Shown here: one piece after another, positions 19,025 to 30,197 of the stretch
How the letters are laid out: every line of letters starts with the position of its first letter
Position numbering within the stretch: the first letter of the stretch is position 1
NCBI RefSeq assembly: GCF_000749845.1
Contig: NZ_JQHM01000003.1
Coordinates: forward strand, 1 to 64,000
Length of the DNA: 64,000 nucleotides
Source of the DNA: Pectobacterium betavasculorum
GTDB taxonomy: Bacteria > Pseudomonadota > Gammaproteobacteria > Enterobacterales > Enterobacteriaceae
Direction of reading: 5' to 3'
Program-made: the position numbers and the translations under genes
Notes under the pieces: model-generated
What the model saw: only the letters and a program-made list of their open reading frames with translations
Databases searched by the model: none
What the model was told of the DNA's origin: nothing

Positions 19025-20401
19025 TTACTCGAACAGGCTGCGGTGCAGCGTCTGTACCACTCGCTCGGCATCGTCACCGGGTACCAGGAAACACAGGTTA
19101 TTGCTGCTGGCGCCGTAGCAGATCAGACGAATGCGGAAAGGTTCCAGCACGCCAAATACTTCTTTCCCAACGCCACAGGCCTGAGACAGCTTGTTGCCGA
19201 TCAGTGCGACCAGCGACAGATTCTCTTCAACCTCGACTCGACATAGCGATGACAGCTCGGTCAGTAAGGCGCTAGACAGCAGGCTGTCGCCCGTTGAGGT
19301 AGAGCCGGTTGTATCGAGCGTCAACGCCACGTTGACTTCTGATGTGGTGATCAGGTCAACGGAGATGTTGTGACGCGCCAAAATGCTGAACACCTCGACC
19401 AGAAAGCCGCGTGCGTGCAACATATTCAGACTGTACAGCGTAAGTAGCGTTTGTTTACGGCGCAGCGCCAGTGCCCTGAACAGCGGCGGATTTTCGGTTT
19501 TATTGCACACCAGCGTACCGCCTGCGGCCGGATCTTTGCTGGAGCCGACGAATACCGGAATGTCGCTGCGAACCGCGGGCATTAGCGTGGCGGGATGCAA
19601 GACTTTCGCGCCAAATGTTGCCATTTCAGCAGCTTCTTCAAACATGATTTGATCGATGCGTTTTGCCGTCGGCACCACGCGTGGGTCGGTGGTGTAGATG
19701 CCGGGAACATCGGTCCAGATATCAATTCGGCTGACGTTGAGGGCTTCGCCCAGCAGTGCTGCCGTATAATCGCTACCGCCACGGCCCAGTGTGGTCGTGC
19801 GGCCTTTTGCTTCGCTACCAATAAAGCCCTGAGTAATCACCAGACCTTGTTCAATGCGCGGCTGCAACTGGCTACGAGTCAGCTCACCCAGCACGTCACA
19901 ATCCGGCTGAGCGCGGCCAAAGTTATCGTCGGTACGCATGATTTTGCGCACATCAAACCACTCAGCAACCACATCGCGCTGGCGTAAAATCTCGACAAAT
20001 AGCAGGGTAGACATCAGTTCGCCATGGCTAACCAGTTCATCGGTCAGGGCGTTGGATGTGGCGAGTGCTGCTGCCTCAGAAAGTGTGGTGACGCTGTCCA
20101 GCATGCGATCAATTTCATCGCGAATAACGCTTTGGTTGGTCAGCTTGTCGATAATGGCGTATTGGATCTGGCGGATTTTTGCCAGATGTTCGATACGCGT
20201 TTCCTGCGTTTGACCTTCCGCGAGTGCGACTAATAAGTTGGTGATACCAGCCGATGCTGACAGCACAACAACGCGTACATTTGGATTAGATAACACCACA
20301 TCGGCGCTGCGGTTCATGGCGTCAAAGTCCGCCACGCTGGTGCCGCCAAATTTGGCAATAACGGTAGAATTCGCGTTTGCGGATACTTCAGTTGCAGACA
20401 T
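19025..20401 (-). CDS. lysC: Lysine-sensitive aspartokinase III
   Basis: Phosphorylates aspartate, the first step of the aspartate family (lysine, threonine, methionine). It has 458 aa against 449 in E. coli, the extra residues being N-terminal. The kinase domain has KFGGTSVADFDAMNRSADVV and the substrate-site segment GRTTTLGRGGSDYTA; two ACT domains in the last 160 residues (including VDLITTSEVNVALTLD) bind lysine. Feedback inhibition by lysine is expected. Transcription or translation is controlled by the lysine riboswitch in the leader (20515-20735). The ATG has CGAGG 9 bases upstream. Confidence 0.97.
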   Translation of the reverse strand: MSATEVSANANSTVIAKFGGTSVADFDAMNRSADVVLSNPNVRVVVLSASAGITNLLVALAEGQTQETRIEHLAKIRQIQYAIIDKLTNQSVIRDEIDRMLDSVTTLSEAAALATSNALTDELVSHGELMSTLLFVEILRQRDVVAEWFDVRKIMRTDDNFGRAQPDCDVLGELTRSQLQPRIEQGLVITQGFIGSEAKGRTTTLGRGGSDYTAALLGEALNVSRIDIWTDVPGIYTTDPRVVPTAKRIDQIMFEEAAEMATFGAKVLHPATLMPAVRSDIPVFVGSSKDPAAGGTLVCNKTENPPLFRALALRRKQTLLTLYSLNMLHARGFLVEVFSILARHNISVDLITTSEVNVALTLDTTGSTSTGDSLLSSALLTELSSLCRVEVEENLSLVALIGNKLSQACGVGKEVFGVLEPFRIRLICYGASSNNLCFLVPGDDAERVVQTLHRSLFE

Positions 20402-20514
20402 GTCAAAAAACCTCGTGTCAGGGGTAGGCTGTTTTCAGTAAACAGCATTCCATTAATCAACCTTGGCACAGGGGGAGAGCAGAAGTAGGGGGCAGGCGTA
20501 GAAAATCACTACGA

Positions 20515-20735
20515 TACACCCAGAAGCGCTCCACCTTGCTGAACGTCCATCAGGACGAATTCGGTGACAACCCAGAGGATTCAGCCTCTGTAGTCGATAG
20601 GGTGAAAGCCGTACTCCACCGTATCTCGGCGTCGCTCCCCCTCGGATATCATCAGCGGATTACGGTTCCTCCGATATCTTACCTGGGCGACGCGCCTCTT
20701 CTGGCTTGCACACCGAGTGTGCAAGTACGGTGTTA
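20515..20735 (-). promoter_or_regulatory. Lysine riboswitch (L box) of lysC
   Basis: Read on the minus strand, the leader contains the conserved lysine-aptamer blocks in order: GCCAGAAGAGGCGCGTCGCC, GGTAA, GGAGGAACC, GAGGGGGAGCGACGCCGAG, then ACTACAGAGGCTGAATCC, GGGTTGTCACC and GGTGGAGCGCTTCTGG, which closes P1 against CCAGAAG. The layout matches the E. coli lysC leader. A further hairpin (TTGCACA/TGTGCAA) precedes it. Between aptamer and ATG (20402-20514) there is GCTGTTT-ACTGA-AAACAGC but no strong terminator, so control may be mainly at translation or mRNA decay, as in E. coli. Confidence 0.9.
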
Positions 20736-20875
20736 GAAATAACGGGTTATGCGGTTTCTGTCAATAAACAATCTGTCAGTAACTACAGGCCATGAACCGC
20801 TTTTAGCAAGAAAAGGGATCTCAATTGGGATTTTAAGGGATACAATCGATTCAGTCACTTTGAACTCATGCTTAG

Positions 20876-22540
<1,665 letters not shown>

Positions 22541-22571
22541 TTGTGTTGTTAGAAATAAGGCACTAAAAATG

Positions 22572-22601
22572 AAAAAGTGAGGAGACGTTCCTCACTTTTT
22601 T
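22572..22601. terminator. pgi terminator
   Basis: AAAAAGTGAGGA pairs with TCCTCACTTTTT, flanked by A and T runs; it can serve both pgi and the convergent wzi-like gene. Confidence 0.9.
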
Positions 22602-22612
22602 ACGACCGACGG

Positions 22613-24043
22613 TTACAGATTGATGGGGACTTCGATACCGATACCCGCTCCGACATCATCACTGGCGCTGTGATTGCTATCGGTGTACCAAATGTTGGTA
22701 TCCAGTTTGACTTTGGAGTCGAAGTCATAGCCCCACCCTAACTCAACCCCTTTGAGCGTGTCTGAGCGTGGAAATGCCTTATTGATGCTCTGGCTGTTGG
22801 GATTCACTTTGGCGTACATGACGCGCGTACTCCAACGCTGCCCGTCGTCGAGTGCTAATTCGACTCGACCAGACAGAACCTGTGCATCGCCACCTGCGGC
22901 ATATCCCAGAGGGTATCCCTGCTGATAATACCCATTCCGATAGATATGATGATTATAGGTAAAATTATTTGCGTTACCGTTGGAACGTGTATCCGTTCCC
23001 TCTATATTCCAATTAATGGTAGAGGTTCCCCATTCAGGATGGCCTTCGATACCTAACAGATAAAAGTTTTTAGACGGCAGCATCCCAGCTTCATCTTCTC
23101 CCACTAACTGGCCATACAGGCTAATTGGTGTACCGACAAGTGGTGCCATTTTCAGTTTGAAATCAAAGCCTGCTAGCTGATTTCCTGGCTCGTTGTCCGT
23201 GCCTGTGTTATCACGTCCCGCTACGCCATCCCAGAATGATCCCCAGGAGCGGGGACGTCCTTCTCCCCCCCATTGCATGATGCGGGAGGCGCCGAGCTCA
23301 AGAAATGTTGTCGGTTGGATCGACAGTCGACCGCCGATAATTTTTGCGTCAGGCACGGCTGAATACTGATCTAATTGTCCGGCGGATAGCTGATATTGCC
23401 AGCGACCAATCCAGGACAGCCAGGGCGTTTCAAACGGTGATTGATCGGCTCGTTGTAATATAAATCCAGTAACCGGACGAGCGGCGTCGGATCGTATCAA
23501 ACTGCCTTCATAGCCTGGCCCCCACCATTGTGAGACTTTCCCGAATGACAGCCATTGATTGAAAATTTTCACCGCGCCATAAGAACCGTCAATATTCCCG
23601 CGGGACTGATCTGCAATGTTCTGATTACCTTCAATTGTTCCTTTAAGGTTGATATCCCAGAATTCATCGCTGGCACCAACGCCGATAGACAACGCATGAT
23701 CGCTGTCGTGGCGGCTGTCGAAGCCTTGGGGCAGGCCGGGTCTGTCTGTGGATGTATAGCCCATGAGGCGAACATTGGATTTAAGCTGGCCGATCCGTTG
23801 CTCAACGCGAGTAATCACTGCTTTTTCTGTCGTCGTTACCGGTTTGGCATGAGAAAGGGCTGATTCGATTTCTTCCTGACTCAGAGGCCAAGTGGTTAGG
23901 CTCGTCTGGATGACACCACGATCGGATAGCCAGGCAAGATCGTTACGAAGTGTCTTGTCTGGTGCGATAAGACCCGCAGCATGGCTGGCCGAAACACATA
24001 AAAATGAACCGATAAGGGTGACTAAGCATTTTTTAGTCGTCAT
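22613..24043 (-). CDS. Wzi-family outer-membrane protein (capsule assembly)
   Basis: 476-aa protein with a signal peptide (CLVTLIGSFLCVSASHAAG), then an alpha-helical start and a beta-barrel ending in ...IGIEVPINL. Conserved Wzi features include KVSQWWGPGYEGSLIRSDAARP and RIMQWGGEGRPRSWGSFWDG. Wzi is an outer-membrane lectin that anchors group 1 capsule in E. coli and Klebsiella. Here it lies outside any visible capsule cluster, between pgi and yjeI, so its polysaccharide partner is encoded elsewhere or is another surface polymer. The 360-bp upstream region (24044-24403) shows no other gene. Confidence 0.85.
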   Translation of the reverse strand: MTTKKCLVTLIGSFLCVSASHAAGLIAPDKTLRNDLAWLSDRGVIQTSLTTWPLSQEEIESALSHAKPVTTTEKAVITRVEQRIGQLKSNVRLMGYTSTDRPGLPQGFDSRHDSDHALSIGVGASDEFWDINLKGTIEGNQNIADQSRGNIDGSYGAVKIFNQWLSFGKVSQWWGPGYEGSLIRSDAARPVTGFILQRADQSPFETPWLSWIGRWQYQLSAGQLDQYSAVPDAKIIGGRLSIQPTTFLELGASRIMQWGGEGRPRSWGSFWDGVAGRDNTGTDNEPGNQLAGFDFKLKMAPLVGTPISLYGQLVGEDEAGMLPSKNFYLLGIEGHPEWGTSTINWNIEGTDTRSNGNANNFTYNHHIYRNGYYQQGYPLGYAAGGDAQVLSGRVELALDDGQRWSTRVMYAKVNPNSQSINKAFPRSDTLKGVELGWGYDFDSKVKLDTNIWYTDSNHSASDDVGAGIGIEVPINL

Positions 24044-24403
24044 ACAGTGGTTTCCTTCATGTATTGTCTTAATATTTCTATTTATTCATGCTCGTTACGT
24101 TAATGCGCTCTATGCTGAGATCCTTTGCCACCACGCGGTAACGTATATGTCAGACAGAATACAGAGTATGGGACCATTGAAATAACCATAAATGGCTTTG
24201 GAGACACTATTCAGATAATGCTGAATGCATTCTTACTAATTTATCAGAACAAGTAGATTTTCTAATCAATAGATCACTTGCGTCAATGCTCATTTTAGCC
24301 GTTCACCAAAAGTAAACGAGCGGGATCGCAAGAGATTACGAGGGAAACGTCGTATGATACCTAGTGATCAAATAGTGGGTTTTTCAATCGCAAGGAGGAA
24401 GAC

Positions 24404-24748
24404 ATGCAGATTCGTATTTTGTTGGGGCTATCAGCGGCAGTCTTACTGGCTGGGTGTAGCAACAGCAGTCAACTCAGTGCTGCCGGGCAGGCCGTAACGT
24501 TCACGGATACCAAGCCAGGAAATGAATGTCAGCTGTTGGGACAAGTTAGCGGTAGCCAGTCTAACTGGCTGGCGGGCAACCATAGCGATGGTAGTTCTAT
24601 GCGCGGTGCGGCAAACGATCTGCGTAATAAAGCGGCGGCGTTGGGGGGCAATACCATCTATGGGGTAACCAGCCCGAGTGAAACGTTCTGGTCAAGCTTT
24701 GCGCCGCTAGACAGCAAAATGAACGGCAGCGTTTACAAATGTCCTTAA
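24404..24748 (+). CDS. yjeI: Lipoprotein YjeI (DUF4156)
   Basis: 114-aa lipoprotein with lipobox LLAGC near residue 18, so the mature N-terminus is the lipidated cysteine. The body matches E. coli YjeI (ELSAAGQ.V...GNECQLLG...QSNWLAG...SMRGAANDLRNKAAALGGN). Two further cysteines (ECQ, YKCP) may form a disulfide in the periplasm. Its function is unknown. AAGGAGG directly precedes the ATG at a normal distance. Its position before epmB-efp is as in E. coli. Confidence 0.9.
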   Translation: MQIRILLGLSAAVLLAGCSNSSQLSAAGQAVTFTDTKPGNECQLLGQVSGSQSNWLAGNHSDGSSMRGAANDLRNKAAALGGNTIYGVTSPSETFWSSFAPLDSKMNGSVYKCP

Positions 24749-24763
24749 GCTAGAGAGAAACCC

Positions 24764-24791
24764 GGTGAGAGTGGGGAAACCTGCTCTCACC
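24764..24791. terminator. yjeI/epmB terminator
   Basis: GGTGAGAG pairs with CTCTCACC around a 12-nt loop, between the convergent yjeI and epmB genes. Confidence 0.65.
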
Positions 24792-24809
24792 TTATCATTT
24801 ACCCTCCGA

Positions 24810-25853
24810 TCACTCAGCGTCGTCCTGATGCTGCTTCATCCCTAAATCCAGCGGTGTTTTACTCGCTTCTCCACCGATTTCCCGTGCCAGACGCGGCACC
24901 AGATAGCCGGATACCTTTTTCATTAGCGCTTTGACTAAGACGCGCGCTTCATTGTCATCCACCAGAAAATGGGCAGCACCCTGTACTTTATCCAGTACGT
25001 GCAGGTAATAAGGCAAAATTCCAGCGTCAAATAATGCATTGCTGAGTCGAGCCAGCGTCTCTGCGCTGTCATTCACCCCACGTAGCAGCACGCTCTGGTT
25101 GAGCAACGTCACGCCTGCGTGGCGCAAACGTGCCATACTTTGTGTTAAATCAGGATCAATTTCCTGCGGGTGGTTAATATGCGTCACCAGCAATACCTGA
25201 AGCGAACTGCGGGACAGACGATCGCACAGCGCATCAGTAATGCGTGCCGGGATCACCACGGGTAAACGGCTATGGATGCGCAGACGTTTCAGATGTGAGA
25301 TGTTTTCCAACTCGCTGATCAGCCAGTCTAGTTCATGGTCTTTGGCCATCAGCGGGTCACCACCGGAAAAAATGATCTCATCCAGTTCAGGGTGCTGGCG
25401 GATATAATCCAGCGCCTGACGCCAGTTTGCCTTGTTACCCTGATTGTCCTGATAGGGGAAATGGCGGCGGAAGCAGTAGCGGCAATTTACCGCACAGCCG
25501 CCTTTAACCAGCAGCAGGGCGCGATTGTGATATTTGTGTAGTAGCCCGGGTACGACGCTATGTTGCTCATCAAGTGGGTCATGAGTGAAGCCAGGAGTGG
25601 CAATAAACTCTTCGCGTGCGGTCAATACCTGTAGCAGTAACGGATCGTCAGGATTGCCTTTTTGCATCCGTGCGGCGAATGCGCGCGGTACACGCAAAGC
25701 AAAAAGCCTACGAGCATCATTGCCTTGCCGAAGCTTTGCGTGATCGTTCAGTGCCAAAAGTTGCAGTAATTCATCGGGATCGGTAATTACGTCTGCAAGT
25801 TGCTGCAACCAATCTTCTCTGGAAGGTATATTTAGGGTTACAATGTGTGCCAT
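24810..25853 (-). CDS. epmB: EF-P (R)-beta-lysylation: lysine 2,3-aminomutase EpmB
   Basis: Radical SAM enzyme that converts (S)-alpha-lysine to (R)-beta-lysine, the donor for EF-P modification by EpmA. It has 347 aa. The CxxxCxxC cluster motif (CAVNCRYCFRRH) and GGDPLMAKD are present. It is divergent from efp with only 41 bp between them, so the promoters overlap. epmA is at 33197-34174, so the whole modification pathway is in this window. E. coli protein is 342 aa. Confidence 0.96.
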   Translation of the reverse strand: MAHIVTLNIPSREDWLQQLADVITDPDELLQLLALNDHAKLRQGNDARRLFALRVPRAFAARMQKGNPDDPLLLQVLTAREEFIATPGFTHDPLDEQHSVVPGLLHKYHNRALLLVKGGCAVNCRYCFRRHFPYQDNQGNKANWRQALDYIRQHPELDEIIFSGGDPLMAKDHELDWLISELENISHLKRLRIHSRLPVVIPARITDALCDRLSRSSLQVLLVTHINHPQEIDPDLTQSMARLRHAGVTLLNQSVLLRGVNDSAETLARLSNALFDAGILPYYLHVLDKVQGAAHFLVDDNEARVLVKALMKKVSGYLVPRLAREIGGEASKTPLDLGMKQHQDDAE

Positions 25854-25894
25854 TTTTTGGCTTCGTACCAGTATTAAAATTGTAGAGGGCCTTT

Positions 25895-26461
25895 ATGGCG
25901 ACTTATTCTAGCAACGATTTCCGTTCCGGTCTTAAAATCATGTTCGAAGGCGAGCCGTATGCCATCGAATCCAGTGAATTTGTTAAGCCGGGCAAAGGCC
26001 AGGCTTTTGCTCGTGTAAAAATGCGTCGCCTGTTGACGGGCTCTCGCGTTGAAAAAACCTTCAAGTCTACCGACTCAGCAGAAGGTGCAGACGTAGTCGA
26101 TACCAACATGAACTACCTGTATAACGACGGTGAGTTCTATCACTTCATGCACCCTGAGACGTTTGAACAACATCAGGTTGAAGAGAAGACCGTGGGTGAT
26201 TCTGCAAAATGGTTACAGGACAATGCGGAATGTATCGTTACGCTGTGGGATGGTCGCCCGATCACCGTTCTGCCACCGAATTTCATCGAAGCTGAAATTA
26301 CCGATACCGATCCAGGCCTGAAAGGCGATACCGCAGGAACAGGTGGTAAGCCAGCAACGCTGAGCACTGGTGCCGTGGTTAAAGTGCCATTGTTCGTACA
26401 GATCGGCGAAGTTGTCAGAGTTGACACGCGTTCTGGTGAGTACGTTTCACGCGTTAAGTAA
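25895..26461 (+). CDS. efp: Elongation factor P
   Basis: Translation factor that relieves ribosome stalling at consecutive prolines. It has 188 aa. The modified residue Lys34 is present in the loop KPGKGQAF, matching a beta-lysyl-type EF-P and consistent with epmA and epmB nearby. KOW, middle and C-terminal OB domains are complete (ends [14 protein letters not shown]). Its terminator has been split by an insertion sequence (26492-27911). Confidence 0.98.
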   Translation: MATYSSNDFRSGLKIMFEGEPYAIESSEFVKPGKGQAFARVKMRRLLTGSRVEKTFKSTDSAEGADVVDTNMNYLYNDGEFYHFMHPETFEQHQVEEKTVGDSAKWLQDNAECIVTLWDGRPITVLPPNFIEAEITDTDPGLKGDTAGTGGKPATLSTGAVVKVPLFVQIGEVVRVDTRSGEYVSRVK

Positions 26462-26504
26462 TTTATCTGAAAAAGCCGCCTTCTGTGAAGGTAATGCCAG
26501 TCAG

Positions 26505-27833
26505 TTAAGCAACTGACTGGTTGTTCTTACAAGCTTTTCCGTATTTTTGCGGCCTTTCTTTTACCACTCGGGGGAAGGCCCTTTCCCGCCGCATCGGTAA
26601 TTTTACCAGTTGACCCAGACTCTCCAGATCGCGCATCAGCTCCGGGATCCGGCCAGGTGAAGCGCCCTGTAAACTCATCAACATTCTCATGACCAACCCG
26701 CATGACTCTGAGAAGCTCAGTTGATTTGCCCAATATCCTTTCAACTGACTTGCCATCTTTATCATCTGATACCTCACCAGATTGTAGGCCAGCAGCACGC
26801 CCCAGAGTTCCTGCTCCACAAGCGCCGGTTTTTTGCTCCTCAGTGTCAATCTACTCAGTAACATCGTCTGCTTTATTTCACGGTATCCCAACTCTATTTC
26901 CCACCGATGACCGTAAAGCTCGACCATTTCTCTACCCGGATAGCGCATGGCGTCTGTCATTGACGTCAGCATATAATACGTCTTTTCTTTCCGGGTAAAC
27001 GTCAGCAGCTGCGCCGTTATTTCCCTTTCCAGACCCGACCACTTCTTTCGTGCCTGAGGACTGGTTTTCAGCTTTACCAGATAATCCCCTTTACCCCGCT
27101 TTCTTACCTCCTCATACTGCGCCCCCTTTTTCAGCGGTATCATCCAGTGTCGATGCGTCCCTGCCTGATTCCAGGCATTCAGCAGGCCCAGTGAGTAATA
27201 CCCTTTATCAAGTAATGTCAATGTGTTATCACCGGTCTGGCTTATCAGTTGTTCAGCCAGCGTACACTCGCTTTCTTTCATTGTGCCGAAGGCGGCTGCC
27301 GTTAACAGATGGCTGGTCAGCTCCATCTGACAGACCATCTTTACCTGAGGGTAGAGTCCGGGTTGCCCGGCATAGGTCTGACGCGGGAAAGCCGCATCAT
27401 TCTCCGGCGTATTGGGTGTTCGCCAGACAACCCCATCGACAGCCAGCAGGGTCAGACCGCACCAGTGGGGGTGAGTGGTGGCACCGTGCCACAACTGCGC
27501 GGTTTGTGTGAACACACGGCGAACAGCCTCGCTCCCCAGTCTCTGCCGGGCCTGGATAACTGCGCTGGGTGCCACGAAGGGGCAGTCACCCGGCAGCATA
27601 ATATCAAGGCGGTTAACTATCTGATGAAGCGGCTCTTTGCGCTCCAGCGCCATACCCACAATGCACCAGACCATCATTTCCAGCGGGAGACGGCGTTTAC
27701 GCAGAGTGACAGTCCCGGACTCTTGAAGACAACGGGAGATGAGCTCCGGGTCAAGAAAGTCACCCAAAGACGTCAGGGGATTACGGGTGGAGTCGTAGCA
27801 GGAGACAAGATCAAGAGCCTGAGCAATACGCAT
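26505..27833 (-). CDS. IS4-family transposase
   Basis: DDE transposase. Starting at [11 protein letters not shown] (ATG complement of 27831-27833) gives 442 aa, the length of E. coli IS4 InsG, which it strongly resembles (e.g. [33 protein letters not shown] region). DDE elements include [20 protein letters not shown] and the YREIK signature ([16 protein letters not shown]). A longer reading would run through the upstream hairpin and is unlikely. No frameshift or stop, so it is probably active or recently active. Confidence 0.94.
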   Translation of the reverse strand: MRIAQALDLVSCYDSTRNPLTSLGDFLDPELISRCLQESGTVTLRKRRLPLEMMVWCIVGMALERKEPLHQIVNRLDIMLPGDCPFVAPSAVIQARQRLGSEAVRRVFTQTAQLWHGATTHPHWCGLTLLAVDGVVWRTPNTPENDAAFPRQTYAGQPGLYPQVKMVCQMELTSHLLTAAAFGTMKESECTLAEQLISQTGDNTLTLLDKGYYSLGLLNAWNQAGTHRHWMIPLKKGAQYEEVRKRGKGDYLVKLKTSPQARKKWSGLEREITAQLLTFTRKEKTYYMLTSMTDAMRYPGREMVELYGHRWEIELGYREIKQTMLLSRLTLRSKKPALVEQELWGVLLAYNLVRYQMIKMASQLKGYWANQLSFSESCGLVMRMLMSLQGASPGRIPELMRDLESLGQLVKLPMRRERAFPRVVKERPQKYGKACKNNQSVA

Positions 27834-27836
27834 AAA

Positions 27837-27870
27837 AAAATCCGGAAACGAAAGACATTTCCGGATTTTT
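27837..27870 (-). terminator. Hairpin just before the transposase start
   Basis: TCCGGAAA (27841-27848) pairs with TTTCCGGA (27858-27865), with A runs on one side and T runs on the other. On the minus strand it ends in a T run only 3 bases before the transposase ATG. It has the form of a bidirectional terminator placed to stop outside transcription entering the transposase gene. Confidence 0.7.
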
Positions 27871-28076
27871 ACACAATGACTGGATCGTTCAACCGAACTG
27901 ATCGGCAATTACCTTCTATGAGGGCGGCTTTTTTAATTCATGTTTTCTCTCTAACGTTCCCCCCTTTACTTTGCTCTTCATCCGAAAAAACCTCCATAAG
28001 AATCAAAATTGGCTACGCTTAAACAGCAGTCCTTTCGTACCGTTGAAATCCTATTCTCATAAAGAAGGAATCGAGT

Positions 28077-28208
28077 ATGTTGAAGAAAGCGTTTGTTGCC
28101 ATTTTCTCTCTGGTTATTCTCTCCGCAGTGGTTGGGTGTAATACCACACGGGGTGTTGGGGAAGATGTTGAAGCGGGTGGGAAGGCTATTCAGCGCAGTA
28201 CCCAATAA
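28077..28208 (+). CDS. ecnB: Entericidin B-type lipoprotein
   Basis: 43-aa lipoprotein: [21 protein letters not shown] is signal peptide plus lipobox, and the mature part is the short [18 protein letters not shown] segment typical of the family. AAGAAGGAA lies at normal spacing before the ATG. In E. coli EcnB is the toxic entericidin and EcnA its antidote, under EnvZ/OmpR and sigma-S control; no ecnA is visible between the insertion sequence and this gene. The location after efp is as in E. coli. Confidence 0.9.
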   Translation: MLKKAFVAIFSLVILSAVVGCNTTRGVGEDVEAGGKAIQRSTQ

Positions 28209-28325
28209 CCCGACGTGAGAAATAAGTCGTAATAACTTTTCCGAGTGGAAGAAAATGCCGCGATGGTGTTTTCTTCCCCGCGGCGAGATAATGAGAACGT
28301 GGGTGGATCGCTCGGAGAAGTAATA

Positions 28326-28679
28326 ATGTCGCCTCTTTTCATTACTGTCGGCATGCTGACGTTGAGCAATATATTTATGACGTTCGCCTGGTACGGGCAT
28401 TTACGCTATTTCAGCGGCCGAACCTGGATAATTGCAGCGTTGATCAGTTGGGGGATCGCATTATTCGAATACCTCTTGCAGGTGCCAGCAAATAGGATTG
28501 GTTATCAGGTTGCCTCTGCTGGTCAATTGAAAATATTGCAGGAAGCGATCAGCCTTTCCGTATTTATTCCTTTCTCTATATACATTTTAAAAGAACCATT
28601 CCGCACCGATTATATTTGGGCAGGGCTGTGCCTGCTGGGTGCAGTTTTCTTTATGTTTCGCGATAAGATTATGGGATAA
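28326..28679 (+). CDS. Small DMT-superfamily membrane protein (DUF486)
   Basis: 117-aa protein with four predicted membrane helices (PLFITVGMLTLSNIFMTFAW, WIIAALISWGIALFEYLL, LKILQEAISLSVFIPFSIYIL, YIWAGLCLLGAVFFMF). The pattern matches the DUF486/DMT_6 family of small putative transporters. ATG 28326 follows CGGAG at 28313-28317; an in-frame start at 28245 would add 27 charged residues before the first helix and is rejected. E. coli has SugE, a different small transporter, at about this place. The substrate is unknown. Confidence 0.8.
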   Translation: MSPLFITVGMLTLSNIFMTFAWYGHLRYFSGRTWIIAALISWGIALFEYLLQVPANRIGYQVASAGQLKILQEAISLSVFIPFSIYILKEPFRTDYIWAGLCLLGAVFFMFRDKIMG

Positions 28680-28710
28680 CGTACTGTTTCATTTTCGTAT
28701 TACGATCAGG

Positions 28711-29295
28711 TTACTGATTGACCCAGATGAGCGCCTCTGTCGGGAAACCGTAACGTTTGGCCGTGGCGACCAGTTTGTCGCGCGTGGCGGCATCCAATGT
28801 TGGTGTGCGTGAGAGAATCCACAGGTAGTCACGGTCTGGCCCGCAAATCAGGGCATAGCGGTAGTCGTCATCCAGTTCAATAATGTTGTAGCCGCCATAG
28901 AATGGCCCGAAGAACGACACTTTTAGCGCGCCCCGATGAGGCGAACCTGTGAAATACGCTTTCCCGATACTTTCTTTCCATTCCTGTTTTTCGACGTTAA
29001 AGCCCCGATTGATAACCTTGATTCCGCCGTCATCCCGCGGGCTGTAGGTTGCGGTTACGCGTTCCAAATTTCGCTCAAAGCGGTGGTCGAGACGAGCGAT
29101 TTCATACCATGTGCCGAGGTAACGATTAACGTCAAAATTTTCCACGACGGTGACGTTATCGGGAGGCGTTACGCTACAGGCGACGGAAAAGAGTGCCACC
29201 AGCGCGGCAATGCATGCTCTCCCGCATCGTCTGATTTTGAAGATAAGGGATTTGAGGAACGTGGTGTTAAAGCGAATCGCGTGAAAGGGCATCAT
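28711..29295 (-). CDS. blc: Outer-membrane lipocalin Blc
   Basis: 194-aa bacterial lipocalin with a signal peptide and lipobox (ALFSVAC), then the lipocalin motif NFDVNRYLGTWYEIARLDHRFE and a second motif near GPDRDYLWILSRTP. It binds lipids at the outer membrane and is a stress and stationary-phase gene in E. coli. The N-terminus is about 17 residues longer than E. coli's, so the true start may be internal. It lies 3' of the frd operon on the same strand; ampC, which separates them in E. coli, is absent. Confidence 0.92.
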   Translation of the reverse strand: MMPFHAIRFNTTFLKSLIFKIRRCGRACIAALVALFSVACSVTPPDNVTVVENFDVNRYLGTWYEIARLDHRFERNLERVTATYSPRDDGGIKVINRGFNVEKQEWKESIGKAYFTGSPHRGALKVSFFGPFYGGYNIIELDDDYRYALICGPDRDYLWILSRTPTLDAATRDKLVATAKRYGFPTEALIWVNQ

Positions 29296-29363
29296 ATTGA
29301 CGTCTCATCGTTTTTATCTCTGCTCCAGTGTAGACGATGGACGTAAGCAGGTGGAGAAATAAT

Positions 29364-29386
29364 ACGGCCTGTATTACACAGGCCGT
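29364..29386 (-). terminator. frdABCD terminator candidate
   Basis: ACGGCCTGT pairs with ACAGGCCGT around 5 nt, 32 bp beyond the frdD stop. On the minus strand it is followed by ATTATTT. Confidence 0.65.
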
Positions 29387-29417
29387 TAAGTACGGTGTTA
29401 CATTTTCAGCGTTGTAT

Positions 29418-30184
<767 letters not shown>

Positions 30185-30197
30185 CATTGTCCCTCCC

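Larger units (their letters stand above)
26492..27911 (-). mobile_element. IS4-family insertion sequence, intact
   Basis: 1420 bp bounded by imperfect terminal inverted repeats: TAATGCCAGTCAGTTAAG at the left and, reading inward from the right, TAATTGCCGATCAGTTCGG. It encodes one full-length transposase. It is flanked by 13-bp duplications, CCTTCTGTGAAGG (26479-26491) and CCTTCTATGAGGG (27912-27924), identical at 11 of 13 positions; IS4 is known to duplicate 11-13 bp. The left end contains a perfect hairpin (CCAGTCAGTT/AACTGACTGG, 26497-26520) overlapping the transposase stop codon. The element lies within the efp terminator. Confidence 0.93.

Noticed and set aside
24100-24170. JUMPstart/ops element upstream of the wzi-like gene
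   Set aside because: The minus strand has only a loose resemblance (TTACCGCGTGGTGGC) and lacks the GGCGGTAGCGT core.
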